A DNA stretch of 64,000 nucleotides. Source: RFSX01 sp965230215 (GTDB taxonomy: Bacteria > Bacteroidota > Bacteroidia > Chitinophagales > Saprospiraceae). Shown here in pieces: positions 44,952-52,846 of the stretch. Each line of letters starts with the position of its first letter. Positions within the stretch are counted from its first letter, which is position 1. Below the pieces are notes generated by a model. It had not been told where the DNA came from, made no database searches, and saw nothing but the letters and a program-made list of their open reading frames with translations. The stretch is taken from the NCBI GenBank assembly GCA_965230215.1, contig CBDDKN010000001.1:1054001-1118000 (forward strand), read 5' to 3'. The translations under genes and the position numbers were made by a program.

Positions 44952-47489
44952 ATGAATAGTAAGTTTTCACCCAAAGTCAAAAAAATAATCTCGCTGAGTC
45001 GTGATGAAGCCATCCGCTTGGGTAATGACTTCATTGGGACAGAGCATTTGCTGTTGGGCATGATAAAAGACAAGGACAGCCTTGCTATTAAAGTGCTTGA
45101 CTCTCTGGACGTCGATCTTTATGAGTTGAAATACAAAATTGAGTCGTCTGTTCAGAACAAAAGAGGTGCTATTTCGCAACAAAGCGTTGGCAGTATCCCC
45201 TTGAACAAGCATGCTGAAAAAGCATTAAAGGTTTCGTTTTTGGAAGCCAAGTCAATGAAACAAGAAGAGATAAATCCGGAGCACATCATGCTTTCGATCC
45301 TAAAGATCAGTGACAACACTGCTTCAGGGATTCTTGATGAGTTCGAGGTAGATTATGCGATTTATAAAAATGAATTGGAATACGTGAATCAGGAGGAAAG
45401 TTCGAATTATTCAGATATTGTAGGATCTGCTGGTGACAGCGATTTACCACTTGAAGATGATCAGGAAGAATCATTCTCAAGACGCAAAGGTTCAACCAAG
45501 TCAAGAACCCCGGTGCTTGATAATTTTGGAAGAGATATCACCAAGCTTGCTGAAGAAGACAAGCTGGATCCAATTATCGGCAGAGAAAACGAGATAGAAA
45601 GAGTATCTCAGATTTTGAGCAGAAGGAAAAAGAATAACCCTATCCTAATAGGTGAACCTGGTGTTGGTAAGACAGCTATTGCTGAAGGATTGGCATTACG
45701 CATAATTGAAAAGAAAGTCAGCCGTACCCTCTTTGATAAGCGTATCATTATGTTGGACCTGGCAGCCTTGGTTGCCGGAACAAAATACAGGGGACAGTTT
45801 GAAGAACGTATGAAAGCGATAATGAATGAGCTTGAAAAGACGACTGATGTCATACTTTTCATCGATGAGATTCATACGATCGTTGGCGCTGGTGGTGCAA
45901 CCGGTTCATTGGATGCATCCAACATTTTCAAGCCTGCTTTAGCCAGAGGTGAGCTTCAGGTAATTGGCGCTTCCACACTGGACGAATACAGACAATACAT
46001 AGAAAAGGACGGTGCATTGGACAGAAGATTCCAAAAGGTCCTGGTTGATCCACCGAGTCCTGAAGAAGCTATAGATATTCTGAAAAACATCAAAGCCAAG
46101 TACGAAGAATTCCACAATGTGGTGTACTCTGATGAAGCTATAAAAGCTTGTGTCAAAATGAGTACACGATACATCACAGACAGATTCTTACCGGACAAAG
46201 CTATTGATGTACTTGATGAAGTAGGTGCCAGAACACATCTGAAGAATATCCATGTTCCTGAATACATCGAGGAACTTGAGCTTAAGATCGAACAGATCAA
46301 AGAGCAGAAAAATCAGGCTGTAAAGAATCAGCAGTATGAGAAAGCGGCTGATCTTCGTGACCAGGAAAGCAAACTCATCAAGAAGCTTGATGACAACAAG
46401 AAGAAGTGGGAAGAAGAAGCGAAAACAGCCAAGTACCCTGTTAATGAGGAAGACATCGCTGAAGTGGTAAGCATGATGACTGGTATTCCGGTTACCAAAG
46501 TAGCACAGAAGGAAAACAAGAAACTTGCTGGTATGTCCGATGATTTGAAAAACCATATCATTGGTCAGGATACAGCGGTTAATAAAATTACACGTGCCAT
46601 TCAGCGTAACAGATTGGGTTTAAAGGACCCTTCCAAGCCTATTGGAACATTTATATTCCTAGGGCCAACAGGTGTCGGTAAGACCGAATTGGCTAAGGCA
46701 CTGGCCAAACATGTGTTTGACTCGGAAGACGCCCTTATAAGAATCGACATGACTGAGTATATGGAGAAATTCTCCCTCAGCCGATTGATTGGCGCACCTC
46801 CGGGATATGTCGGATATGAAGAAGGTGGTCAATTAACCGAAAAAGTAAGACGCAAGCCTTATTCGGTTATTTTATTGGATGAAATTGAAAAAGCGCATCC
46901 AGACATTTATAATGTATTGCTACAGGTTTTTGATGATGGTCAGTTGACCGATGGATTGGGCAGAAAAGTGGATTTCAAAAATACACTGATCATAATGACT
47001 TCGAACATCGGTGCGAGACAGCTCAAGGATTTTGGTCAGGGTGTTGGATTCAATACACAGGCCAGACAAGATGCTTCCACTGATCACTCCAAGTCGGTGA
47101 TTCAGAAAGCACTTAAAAAGACTTTCTCACCAGAATTCCTGAACAGGATTGATGATGTGGTGATATTCGAAAGCCTTGAACAAGAACATATATTCAAGAT
47201 TATCGATATCAGTCTGAAGGATCTGTATAAGCGTATTGACAATATGGGATACAGCCTATCGTTATCAGCTGGTGCTAAGAAGTTTGTAGCCGAGAAAGGA
47301 TTCGATCCAAATTATGGAGCAAGACCACTCAACAGGGCCATACAGAAATATATTGAGGACCCATTAGCAGAATTCATATTGAATGAAAGCCCTGCTGAAG
47401 GATCAGAACTTAAGGCGGTATTGTCCAAAAATAAGGACACCATCCAAATTAAGTCCTCAAAAAGTTTGAGCGCAGAAGACGTCAAATAA
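44952..47489 (+). CDS. clpC: ATP-dependent Clp protease ATP-binding subunit ClpC
   Basis: An 845-residue Hsp100 unfoldase. Order: double Clp-N repeat (about 1-145, FIGTEHLLLGMI), AAA1 with Walker A GEPGVGKT (234-241) and VILFIDEIHTIVGAGG, a middle region with a UVR-like QYEKAADLRDQE helix pair, and AAA2 with Walker A GPTGVGKT (571-578), sensor and GARPLNRAIQKYIEDPLAE. The loop QGVGFNT carries the VGF tripeptide that docks onto ClpP. Unfolds substrates for ClpP. Flanked by a candidate promoter and operators upstream and a terminator downstream; monocistronic. Confidence 0.96.
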   Translation: MNSKFSPKVKKIISLSRDEAIRLGNDFIGTEHLLLGMIKDKDSLAIKVLDSLDVDLYELKYKIESSVQNKRGAISQQSVGSIPLNKHAEKALKVSFLEAKSMKQEEINPEHIMLSILKISDNTASGILDEFEVDYAIYKNELEYVNQEESSNYSDIVGSAGDSDLPLEDDQEESFSRRKGSTKSRTPVLDNFGRDITKLAEEDKLDPIIGRENEIERVSQILSRRKKNNPILIGEPGVGKTAIAEGLALRIIEKKVSRTLFDKRIIMLDLAALVAGTKYRGQFEERMKAIMNELEKTTDVILFIDEIHTIVGAGGATGSLDASNIFKPALARGELQVIGASTLDEYRQYIEKDGALDRRFQKVLVDPPSPEEAIDILKNIKAKYEEFHNVVYSDEAIKACVKMSTRYITDRFLPDKAIDVLDEVGARTHLKNIHVPEYIEELELKIEQIKEQKNQAVKNQQYEKAADLRDQESKLIKKLDDNKKKWEEEAKTAKYPVNEEDIAEVVSMMTGIPVTKVAQKENKKLAGMSDDLKNHIIGQDTAVNKITRAIQRNRLGLKDPSKPIGTFIFLGPTGVGKTELAKALAKHVFDSEDALIRIDMTEYMEKFSLSRLIGAPPGYVGYEEGGQLTEKVRRKPYSVILLDEIEKAHPDIYNVLLQVFDDGQLTDGLGRKVDFKNTLIIMTSNIGARQLKDFGQGVGFNTQARQDASTDHSKSVIQKALKKTFSPEFLNRIDDVVIFESLEQEHIFKIIDISLKDLYKRIDNMGYSLSLSAGAKKFVAEKGFDPNYGARPLNRAIQKYIEDPLAEFILNESPAEGSELKAVLSKNKDTIQIKSSKSLSAEDVK

Positions 47490-47507
47490 TGAACAAAATA
47501 TATATTT

Positions 47508-47555
47508 ATGCCTTGTAAGGACTGTTTAATCAGCCCTTCAAGGCATTTTTATTTT
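47508..47555 (+). terminator. Rho-independent terminator after clpC
   Basis: Stem ATGCCTTG/CAAGGCAT with an inner AAGG/CCTT extension, then TTTTTATTTT. Begins 18 bases after the clpC stop. Confidence 0.8.
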
Positions 47556-47638
47556 AGATTACACACACAAACTGAAACTCTTTGAAAGAAGTTTGGTGTT
47601 CGTTAAGTGCATACTATTATTAACCTAACAATTAACAT

Positions 47639-48223
47639 TTGAGAAGAAGGACAAACAACAGACATCAAGTCAAAAAACCACAATTCAGAACAAACGGACA
47701 AATCAGAGTTCCTAAGGTAAGGCTCGTTGGAGATAATTTTGATGAAATCAGCGCAGCTGCTGGCAGAAAAGTAGAATCCGACGTATACCACACCAATCAA
47801 GCCCTCTCATGGGCAGAAGAAATGGGCCTTGACCTCGTAGAGATCAGTCCTAATGCTGAACCTCCAGTTGTAAAAATTATTGATTTCAACAAGTTTCTTT
47901 ATCTGAAGAAAAAGAAGGAAAAGGAGATCAAAAACAAAACAGCGAAAACAGTCATCAAAGAAATCCGATTCGGACCAAATACCGATGAACATGATTTCAA
48001 TTTCAAATTGAACCACGCTAAGAAATTCTTAGGAGATGGCGCAAAGGTTAAAGCCTATGTCCATTTTAGAGGTAGAACCATTGTATTCAAGGATCGTGGA
48101 GAATTATTGCTCCTGAGGTTCATCAATGAACTGGCTGAATTTGGTGGCGCTGAAGACCTCCCTAAAATGGAAGGAAGAAGGATGATTGTCATGATTTCAC
48201 CACAGAAAAAAGCTAAGAAATAA
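47639..48223 (+). CDS. infC: Translation initiation factor IF-3
   Basis: A 194-residue IF-3. The N-terminal domain has the family pattern GQIRVPKVRLVGDN (QIRVPKVRLV visible) and DLVEISPNAEPPVVKIIDF; after the lysine-rich linker the C-terminal domain has KEIRFGPNTDEHDFNFK and VKAYVHFRGR. Binds the 30S subunit and checks start-codon pairing. The start is TTG at 47639: TAA lies two codons before it and no ATG exists nearby, so a non-AUG start is forced. Rare starts on infC are part of IF-3 autoregulation in other bacteria (AUU in E. coli). First gene of infC-rpmI-rplT. Confidence 0.95.
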   Translation: MRRRTNNRHQVKKPQFRTNGQIRVPKVRLVGDNFDEISAAAGRKVESDVYHTNQALSWAEEMGLDLVEISPNAEPPVVKIIDFNKFLYLKKKKEKEIKNKTAKTVIKEIRFGPNTDEHDFNFKLNHAKKFLGDGAKVKAYVHFRGRTIVFKDRGELLLLRFINELAEFGGAEDLPKMEGRRMIVMISPQKKAKK

Positions 48224-48285
48224 TCCGGCATTAAAAAGCTTTCAATTTTTTAATCAATTACATGGTATTTGATTTAAAAATAATA

Positions 48286-48293
48286 TACCTTTG
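48286..48293 (+). promoter_or_regulatory. -7 promoter element before rpmI
   Basis: TACCTTTG matches TAnnTTTG and sits 22 bases before the rpmI ATG. A TTTG upstream (48268-48271) is at a spacing of 14, shorter than usual, so this may be a weak internal promoter. Confidence 0.35.
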
Positions 48294-48314
48294 CGTGCCT
48301 AAATTTTACGGACT

Positions 48315-48509
48315 ATGCCAAAGATGAAAACGCATTCAAGTGCGAAAAAAAGGTTTCGAGTTACAGGCTCTGGCAAGCTTAAAAGATTCCAGGCTGGTAA
48401 AAGACACCTTTTGAGGAAGAAGTCTAAGAAAGCTAAATTAAACTTAACTGGTTCAACACTTGTCAGCAAAGCTGATGAGAAAAGAATCAAGGCTTTACTT
48501 TGTATTTAA
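48315..48509 (+). CDS. rpmI: 50S ribosomal protein L35
   Basis: A 64-residue, very basic protein starting MPKMKTHSSAKKRFRVTGSG and containing KRHLLRKKSKKAK, exactly the L35 pattern (family length 64-66). It lies in the conserved infC-rpmI-rplT order, 91 bases after infC and 63 before rplT. Part of the large ribosomal subunit. Confidence 0.97.
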   Translation: MPKMKTHSSAKKRFRVTGSGKLKRFQAGKRHLLRKKSKKAKLNLTGSTLVSKADEKRIKALLCI

Positions 48510-48572
48510 TTGTTCACTTGATTTGAGGACAAGTTTGAAACTCAAACCCTCGAAATCATAAAACTAGAAATC

Positions 48573-48917
48573 ATGCCACGTTCAGTAAACTCCGTAGCAT
48601 CAAGAAAAAGAAGGAAAAAAATCCTTAAAGCTGCCAAAGGTTATTTTGGAGCAAGATCGAATGTCTATACTGTAGCAAAAAATGCCGTTGAGAAAGCATG
48701 GCAATACGCTTACAGAGATAGAAGAAACAAAAAACGTGCATTCAGAAGACTCTGGATTGCAAGAATTAATGCAGCTGCAAGAGCTGAGGGTATGTCTTAC
48801 TCCAGATTCATGCATGCGCTTAAGTCTAAGAACATTGATCTAGACAGAAAAGTACTTGCTGACCTGGCTATGAATCATCCAGCTTCTTTCAAAGCTGTTG
48901 TTGATCAGGTTAAGTAA
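48573..48917 (+). CDS. rplT: 50S ribosomal protein L20
   Basis: A 114-residue basic protein with the L20 blocks MPRSVNSVASRKRRKKILK, AKGYFGARSNVYTVAKNAV and YAYRDRRNKKRAFRRLWI, and normal family length. Binds 23S rRNA early in assembly; in other bacteria it represses the infC-rpmI-rplT operon post-transcriptionally. Last gene of the cluster, followed by a strong terminator. Confidence 0.98.
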   Translation: MPRSVNSVASRKRRKKILKAAKGYFGARSNVYTVAKNAVEKAWQYAYRDRRNKKRAFRRLWIARINAAARAEGMSYSRFMHALKSKNIDLDRKVLADLAMNHPASFKAVVDQVK

Positions 48918-48941
48918 ACAACAAAGAAAATAATAAACCAA

Positions 48942-48973
48942 AGCCCTGCAGTCTATGACTACAGGGCTTTTTC
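48942..48973 (+). terminator. Rho-independent terminator after rplT
   Basis: Stem AGCCCTGCAGT/ACTACAGGGCT (one mismatch) with a 5-base loop and TTTTTCTTTT after it, 24 bases past the rplT stop. It may also serve the convergent permease gene that ends at 48998. Confidence 0.88.
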
Positions 48974-48997
48974 TTTTCCCTTATATTTTATTTAATT

Positions 48998-50248
48998 CTA
49001 TTTTCTGATAGCCACTACAGGATCAAGTCTGGATGCCTGTACAGCCGGTATTATGGCGGCTATCAAGCCAATCAATACAGACCAAAACACACCATAGATA
49101 ATATTGGCAAAGCTTAAGTTCATGGCAAATGGTGTGGCATTACTCACAACCGTAACAACACCATAAACAAACAATATCCCCATAAGGCCTCCAATTACAC
49201 AGAGAATAATGCCCTCGATGAGAAACTCCCACAGAATAACATGCTTTTTGGCACCAATCGCCATCTTGATCCCAATCTGACTTGTCCGCTCTTTAACCGA
49301 CACAAACATGATATTGGCCACGCTAAACATCCCTACGATTAAGGCAAAGATGCCTATGACAAAACCGGCCAAATTGAGGGTACTAAAAAAGCCATCCAGA
49401 GACTCATTCAATGCACTCATCTCCATCAATGAAAAATTATCCTCTTCCTTGGGTTTCAACTTACGCTTTGAACGCAAGATACCCGTCAACTCACTTTTTA
49501 ATTCATCCAACTCAATGTCTGCATGAGGCTTGACGACAAGTGATCTGTTGAAGCGGCCGTCGCGTAGATTGACAAACTTACGGGCTGTATTAAGAGGTAT
49601 CCAGGCGACTTCATCAAAGTTTATAAAGTTGAACATAGACTCCCCTTCTTCCTTAAGGACACCTATCACAGTATATTTACGCCCTCGCATCTTTATCTCT
49701 TTTCCCAGGGATTCTATGCCCGGAAATAACTCTTTGGCAAGAGAATATCCTAAAATGACCTTATCACTGCCATCCGCGCTTTCTCTGGGGGAAAAGTATC
49801 TTCCTTTTTCAATTTCTAACTTCTGAATTTCCTGGTACTCATAAGTGGTACCAAGCATGAAAGAACCTGAAACAGAGCTGGATCGATAGGTAATAGTTCT
49901 ACTATCCATCGATATGACAAATGCTGATAGGTGAGCCAGGTCCGACTTCTCTCTGATAATCTCAAAGTCATCGTAACTGACTTCAGGCCTCTTCATGAAC
50001 TTCCAGTAATTGTTTTCATCAGCTCCCGTCCATGGCCACTTCTCCACATATATCACATCTGATCCCAATTCTGATATACCATCCATCACATTGTCCTGCA
50101 ATGAATCAACTGCAGACCGCACAGCAACGATAGCGAATATCCCTATCGTAATTCCTACCAAAGAAAGAAATGTCCTTAGCTTGTTCGAAACAAGCGAATG
50201 AAGGGCCTGCCTGATGCTTTCAATGATGATTTTTAATATCAGAATCAT
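48998..50248 (-). CDS. MacB/FtsX-type ABC transporter permease
   Basis: About 416 residues: N-terminal helix (about 18-40) in the context LVSNKLRTFLSLVGITIGIF, a MacB-like periplasmic core (about 45-275) and three C-terminal helices of the FtsX fold. ERTSQIGIKMAIGAKKHVI is the coupling segment, and the C-terminus PAVQASRLDPVVAIRK is diagnostic of the MacB/YknZ permease group. Mechanotransmission-type efflux or lipoprotein transport is the family role; no ATPase or membrane-fusion gene is adjacent. I use ATG 50248; GTG 50254 would add two residues. Runs towards the rplT terminator. Confidence 0.85.
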   Translation of the reverse strand: MILILKIIIESIRQALHSLVSNKLRTFLSLVGITIGIFAIVAVRSAVDSLQDNVMDGISELGSDVIYVEKWPWTGADENNYWKFMKRPEVSYDDFEIIREKSDLAHLSAFVISMDSRTITYRSSSVSGSFMLGTTYEYQEIQKLEIEKGRYFSPRESADGSDKVILGYSLAKELFPGIESLGKEIKMRGRKYTVIGVLKEEGESMFNFINFDEVAWIPLNTARKFVNLRDGRFNRSLVVKPHADIELDELKSELTGILRSKRKLKPKEEDNFSLMEMSALNESLDGFFSTLNLAGFVIGIFALIVGMFSVANIMFVSVKERTSQIGIKMAIGAKKHVILWEFLIEGIILCVIGGLMGILFVYGVVTVVSNATPFAMNLSFANIIYGVFWSVLIGLIAAIIPAVQASRLDPVVAIRK

Positions 50249-50383
50249 GGACACAAATTAAAAAATAAGGGCTGGACGGTAAGAATATTTAGATGAATGA
50301 ACTTTATATCTCTTCTAACAATTATCATATATGTTCGAGTATGGCAATATTTAGAGATCTTCAAGAGTTTTCGCCAATTTTTC

Positions 50384-50391
50384 TATTTTTG
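50384..50391 (+). promoter_or_regulatory. -7 promoter element before queA
   Basis: TATTTTTG matches TAnnTTTG, 62 bases upstream of the queA ATG. No TTG stands at the normal spacing upstream, so support is partial. Confidence 0.3.
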
Positions 50392-50453
50392 CCGATCGAT
50401 TGAGGCTGGAATAAATCAGCTACTGAATACAAACAAGCAGTAAAAAGGAATTT

Positions 50454-51518
50454 ATGAAGACCAAGTTATCAAGTTTCGATTTTAAACTACCACAGGATTT
50501 GATCGCAAAGTACCCATCAAAAGAAAGAGATGAGTCTCGTTTGATGGTTGTACATAAGGATTCTGGTAAAATCGAGCATAAAGTATTCAAGGATGTCATC
50601 GATTATTTTGATGAGGATGATACTTTGATATTTAATAACACAAAGGTCTTTCCAGCCAGACTATATGGTAAAAAGGAAAAAACAGGTGCCAAGATTGAAG
50701 TGTTCCTTCTTAGGGAGCTGAACAAGGAATCGCGTTTGTGGGATGTACTTGTGGATCCGGCAAGAAAAATCAGAGTGGGTAACAAATTGTATTTCTCTGA
50801 TGAGGAAGGCAATGATATCCTCGTTGCAGAAGTTGTAGACAACACAACTTCAAGGGGACGAACGATACGATTCTTCTTCGACGGTGATGATGAAGAGTAC
50901 TACTCAGTGCTTAAGCAACTAGGTAACACGCCTCTTCCAAAATACATCAATAGAGAGCCTGAAGATATCGATACAGACAGGTATCAAACCGTATTTGCCA
51001 GCAAACTAGGCGCCGTCGCAGCTCCTACAGCCGGTTTACATTTCAGCAAGAGCTTGATGAAGAGATTGGAAATCAAAGGGATCAACCTTGCTGAGATCAC
51101 ATTGCATGTTGGTCTGGGCACATTTAGGGATATCGAGGTAGAGGATCTATCTAAGCACAAGATGGAAGCGGAGTATTTTCAGATTTCTTCTGAGACAGCG
51201 AGTCTTGTAAACAATACCAAGGTTAATAAACGCAGAGTCTGTTCTGTGGGTACCACATCGATGAGATCAATAGAGTCCGCTGTTTCAGCTGAGGGGCTTC
51301 TGAAGGAAGCTGAAGGATGGACCAATACTTTTATATATCATCCATATGAATTCAGCATAGCTGATTCTATGATAACAAATTTTCACCTTCCTAAATCATC
51401 GCTAATTATCATGGTTTCTGCTTTCGGTGGAAGAGAATTAATCATGGATGCATACCAGGAGGCGATCAAAGAAAAGTATCGCTTTTTCAGCTATGGAGAC
51501 GCCATGTTGATCATTTAA
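50454..51518 (+). CDS. queA: tRNA preQ1(34) S-adenosylmethionine ribosyltransferase-isomerase
   Basis: A 354-residue QueA. Conserved parts are FDFKLPQDLIAKYPSKERDESRL-type N-terminus (visible FKLPQDLIAKYPSKERDES), FNNTKVFPARLYGKK, PLPKYINREPEDIDTDRYQT, VAAPTAGLHFSKSLM, LHVGLGTFRDIEVEDL and TNFHLPKSSLIIMVSAFGG. Transfers and isomerises the ribosyl of SAM onto preQ1 in tRNA anticodons to make epoxyqueuosine. ATG at 50454; isolated gene with a possible promoter 60 bases upstream. Confidence 0.96.
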   Translation: MKTKLSSFDFKLPQDLIAKYPSKERDESRLMVVHKDSGKIEHKVFKDVIDYFDEDDTLIFNNTKVFPARLYGKKEKTGAKIEVFLLRELNKESRLWDVLVDPARKIRVGNKLYFSDEEGNDILVAEVVDNTTSRGRTIRFFFDGDDEEYYSVLKQLGNTPLPKYINREPEDIDTDRYQTVFASKLGAVAAPTAGLHFSKSLMKRLEIKGINLAEITLHVGLGTFRDIEVEDLSKHKMEAEYFQISSETASLVNNTKVNKRRVCSVGTTSMRSIESAVSAEGLLKEAEGWTNTFIYHPYEFSIADSMITNFHLPKSSLIIMVSAFGGRELIMDAYQEAIKEKYRFFSYGDAMLII

Positions 51519-51680
51519 GAAGTAATAATTGCTATCAATTCCTTTATGGTGCTGATTTTCAGTGCCTTATGTATGGTCAAAAAATTATTTTGAAATAGAT
51601 TTTTTGATTCGGATTTTTTAATACATTTGTGACAAATTCAGCCCAGCTGAATATTTACATAACCAATGAATTTTTGAGAG

Positions 51681-51902
51681 ATGTACTGGACATTAGAACT
51701 TGCGCATCATTTGGAAGATGCCCCGTGGCCTGCCACCAGAGATGAGTTGATAGATTACGCCATCAGAACTGGAGCTCCGCTAGAAGTGATCGAAAATCTG
51801 CAGCAGATTGAAGATGAAGGAGATGCATATGAAAACATGGTCGAAATCTGGCCTGACTTTCCGAGAAAAGATGATTTTCTCTTTAATGAAGATGAATACT
51901 AA
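51681..51902 (+). CDS. DUF2795 family small acidic protein
   Basis: A 73-residue acidic protein matching the DUF2795 family as found across Bacteroidota: MYWTLELAHHLEDAPWPATR, ELIDYAIRTGAPLEVIENLQ and an EIWPDFPRKDDFLFNEDEY ending. Function is unknown; the strong conservation of the whole length suggests a core role. A TACATTTG -7-like box is at 51622-51629, and a terminator follows 15 bases after the stop. Monocistronic. Confidence 0.9.
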   Translation: MYWTLELAHHLEDAPWPATRDELIDYAIRTGAPLEVIENLQQIEDEGDAYENMVEIWPDFPRKDDFLFNEDEY

Positions 51903-51917
51903 GAATGAAACCTATAA

Positions 51918-51944
51918 AGCCTTTCCTTCGGAAGGGCTTTTTTT
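51918..51944 (+). terminator. Shared terminator between DUF2795 and EamA genes
   Basis: Stem AGCCTTTCC/GGAAGGGCT around a TTC loop, one wobble pair, followed by a run of T. It sits between two convergent genes; its 3' edge touches the EamA stop, so it probably acts mainly on the plus strand. Confidence 0.85.
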
Positions 51945-52836
51945 ATGTCTTACCCACCCGTCTGCTGTTTATCAGAAATACCCCAAATAACATTATTACT
52001 GCAGCTAGCATTGACTGCCCTGTGATTATCTCTTCGTTAAACAGGTAGCCCAGGAACATTGCGATAATAGGATTGATATAGGTATTGGTAACCACCTTTT
52101 CTGTGGACACTTTCTTGAGCAGATAATTGAAAGCATTGAAAGCTGCAATGGAACCGAAAAAGATCAGAAACAACATCGACAATATCCCTTTTACAGTAAA
52201 ATTGGAAACATATATATCATTCTCCCCAAACACAATGCTGAGCACCAAACATGCCAGTCCACCGATTATCAATTGAATTCCTGTGTTCAAGAGTGCATTG
52301 GAAGGCAATTTTGCACCACTTACGAAAATTGATCCTACTCCCCAGGCTAACATGGAAAAGAAGATGGCCAGTATCCCCATCCATTGGTCATAGCTTGCTA
52401 CCATTTCATCCTGAGATATAAGAAAGTACATACCAAGAATGCCGAGGAACACGCCAGCCAATGTCTGCATTGCAGGAGCTTGACGCTTGTACAGCCAAAT
52501 CAACAAAACGATGATAAGAGGTTCAGCAGATATGATCAAGGCGCTGAATCCGGAATCAAGATGATTAAGCGACCATATAGCACCTCCCGTACCCAGACCA
52601 AGAAATGTAAATCCAGCAATAACAGAATTTTTAATTTCTCCCTTTATCAATTTGGGTCTGGCTCCAAAGCCATAGAGCATAGCAAAACTGATAATGCCAG
52701 CAGGAATAAACCTGTAGGCGCAAGCGCGAAAAGCATCCATTTCCTGGACTACAAAAGCAGAAAATAAATAAGTAGACCCCCAGACAATGTAGATTGTAAG
52801 AAAACTAATAATAATTATGATGCGCTCCTTGTTCAA
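51943..52836 (-). CDS. EamA/DMT-family transporter
   Basis: A protein of about 297 residues with ten hydrophobic helices in two EamA repeats. The first repeat begins FLTIYIVWGSTYLFSAFVV and the second AILFSMLAWGVGSIFVSG-like (AIFFSMLAWGVGSIFVSG visible); TYINPIIAMFLGYLFNEE is the conserved end of repeat two. Likely exports a metabolite or drug-like compound; substrate not predictable. The family N-terminus fits TTG at 52836 (MNKERIIII), which also removes a 50-base overlap with the upstream fadH-like gene; ATG at 52896 would add 20 unlikely residues. Confidence 0.85.
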   Translation of the reverse strand: MNKERIIIIISFLTIYIVWGSTYLFSAFVVQEMDAFRACAYRFIPAGIISFAMLYGFGARPKLIKGEIKNSVIAGFTFLGLGTGGAIWSLNHLDSGFSALIISAEPLIIVLLIWLYKRQAPAMQTLAGVFLGILGMYFLISQDEMVASYDQWMGILAIFFSMLAWGVGSIFVSGAKLPSNALLNTGIQLIIGGLACLVLSIVFGENDIYVSNFTVKGILSMLFLIFFGSIAAFNAFNYLLKKVSTEKVVTNTYINPIIAMFLGYLFNEEIITGQSMLAAVIMLFGVFLINSRRVGKT

Positions 52837-52846
52837 TTCACATGAT

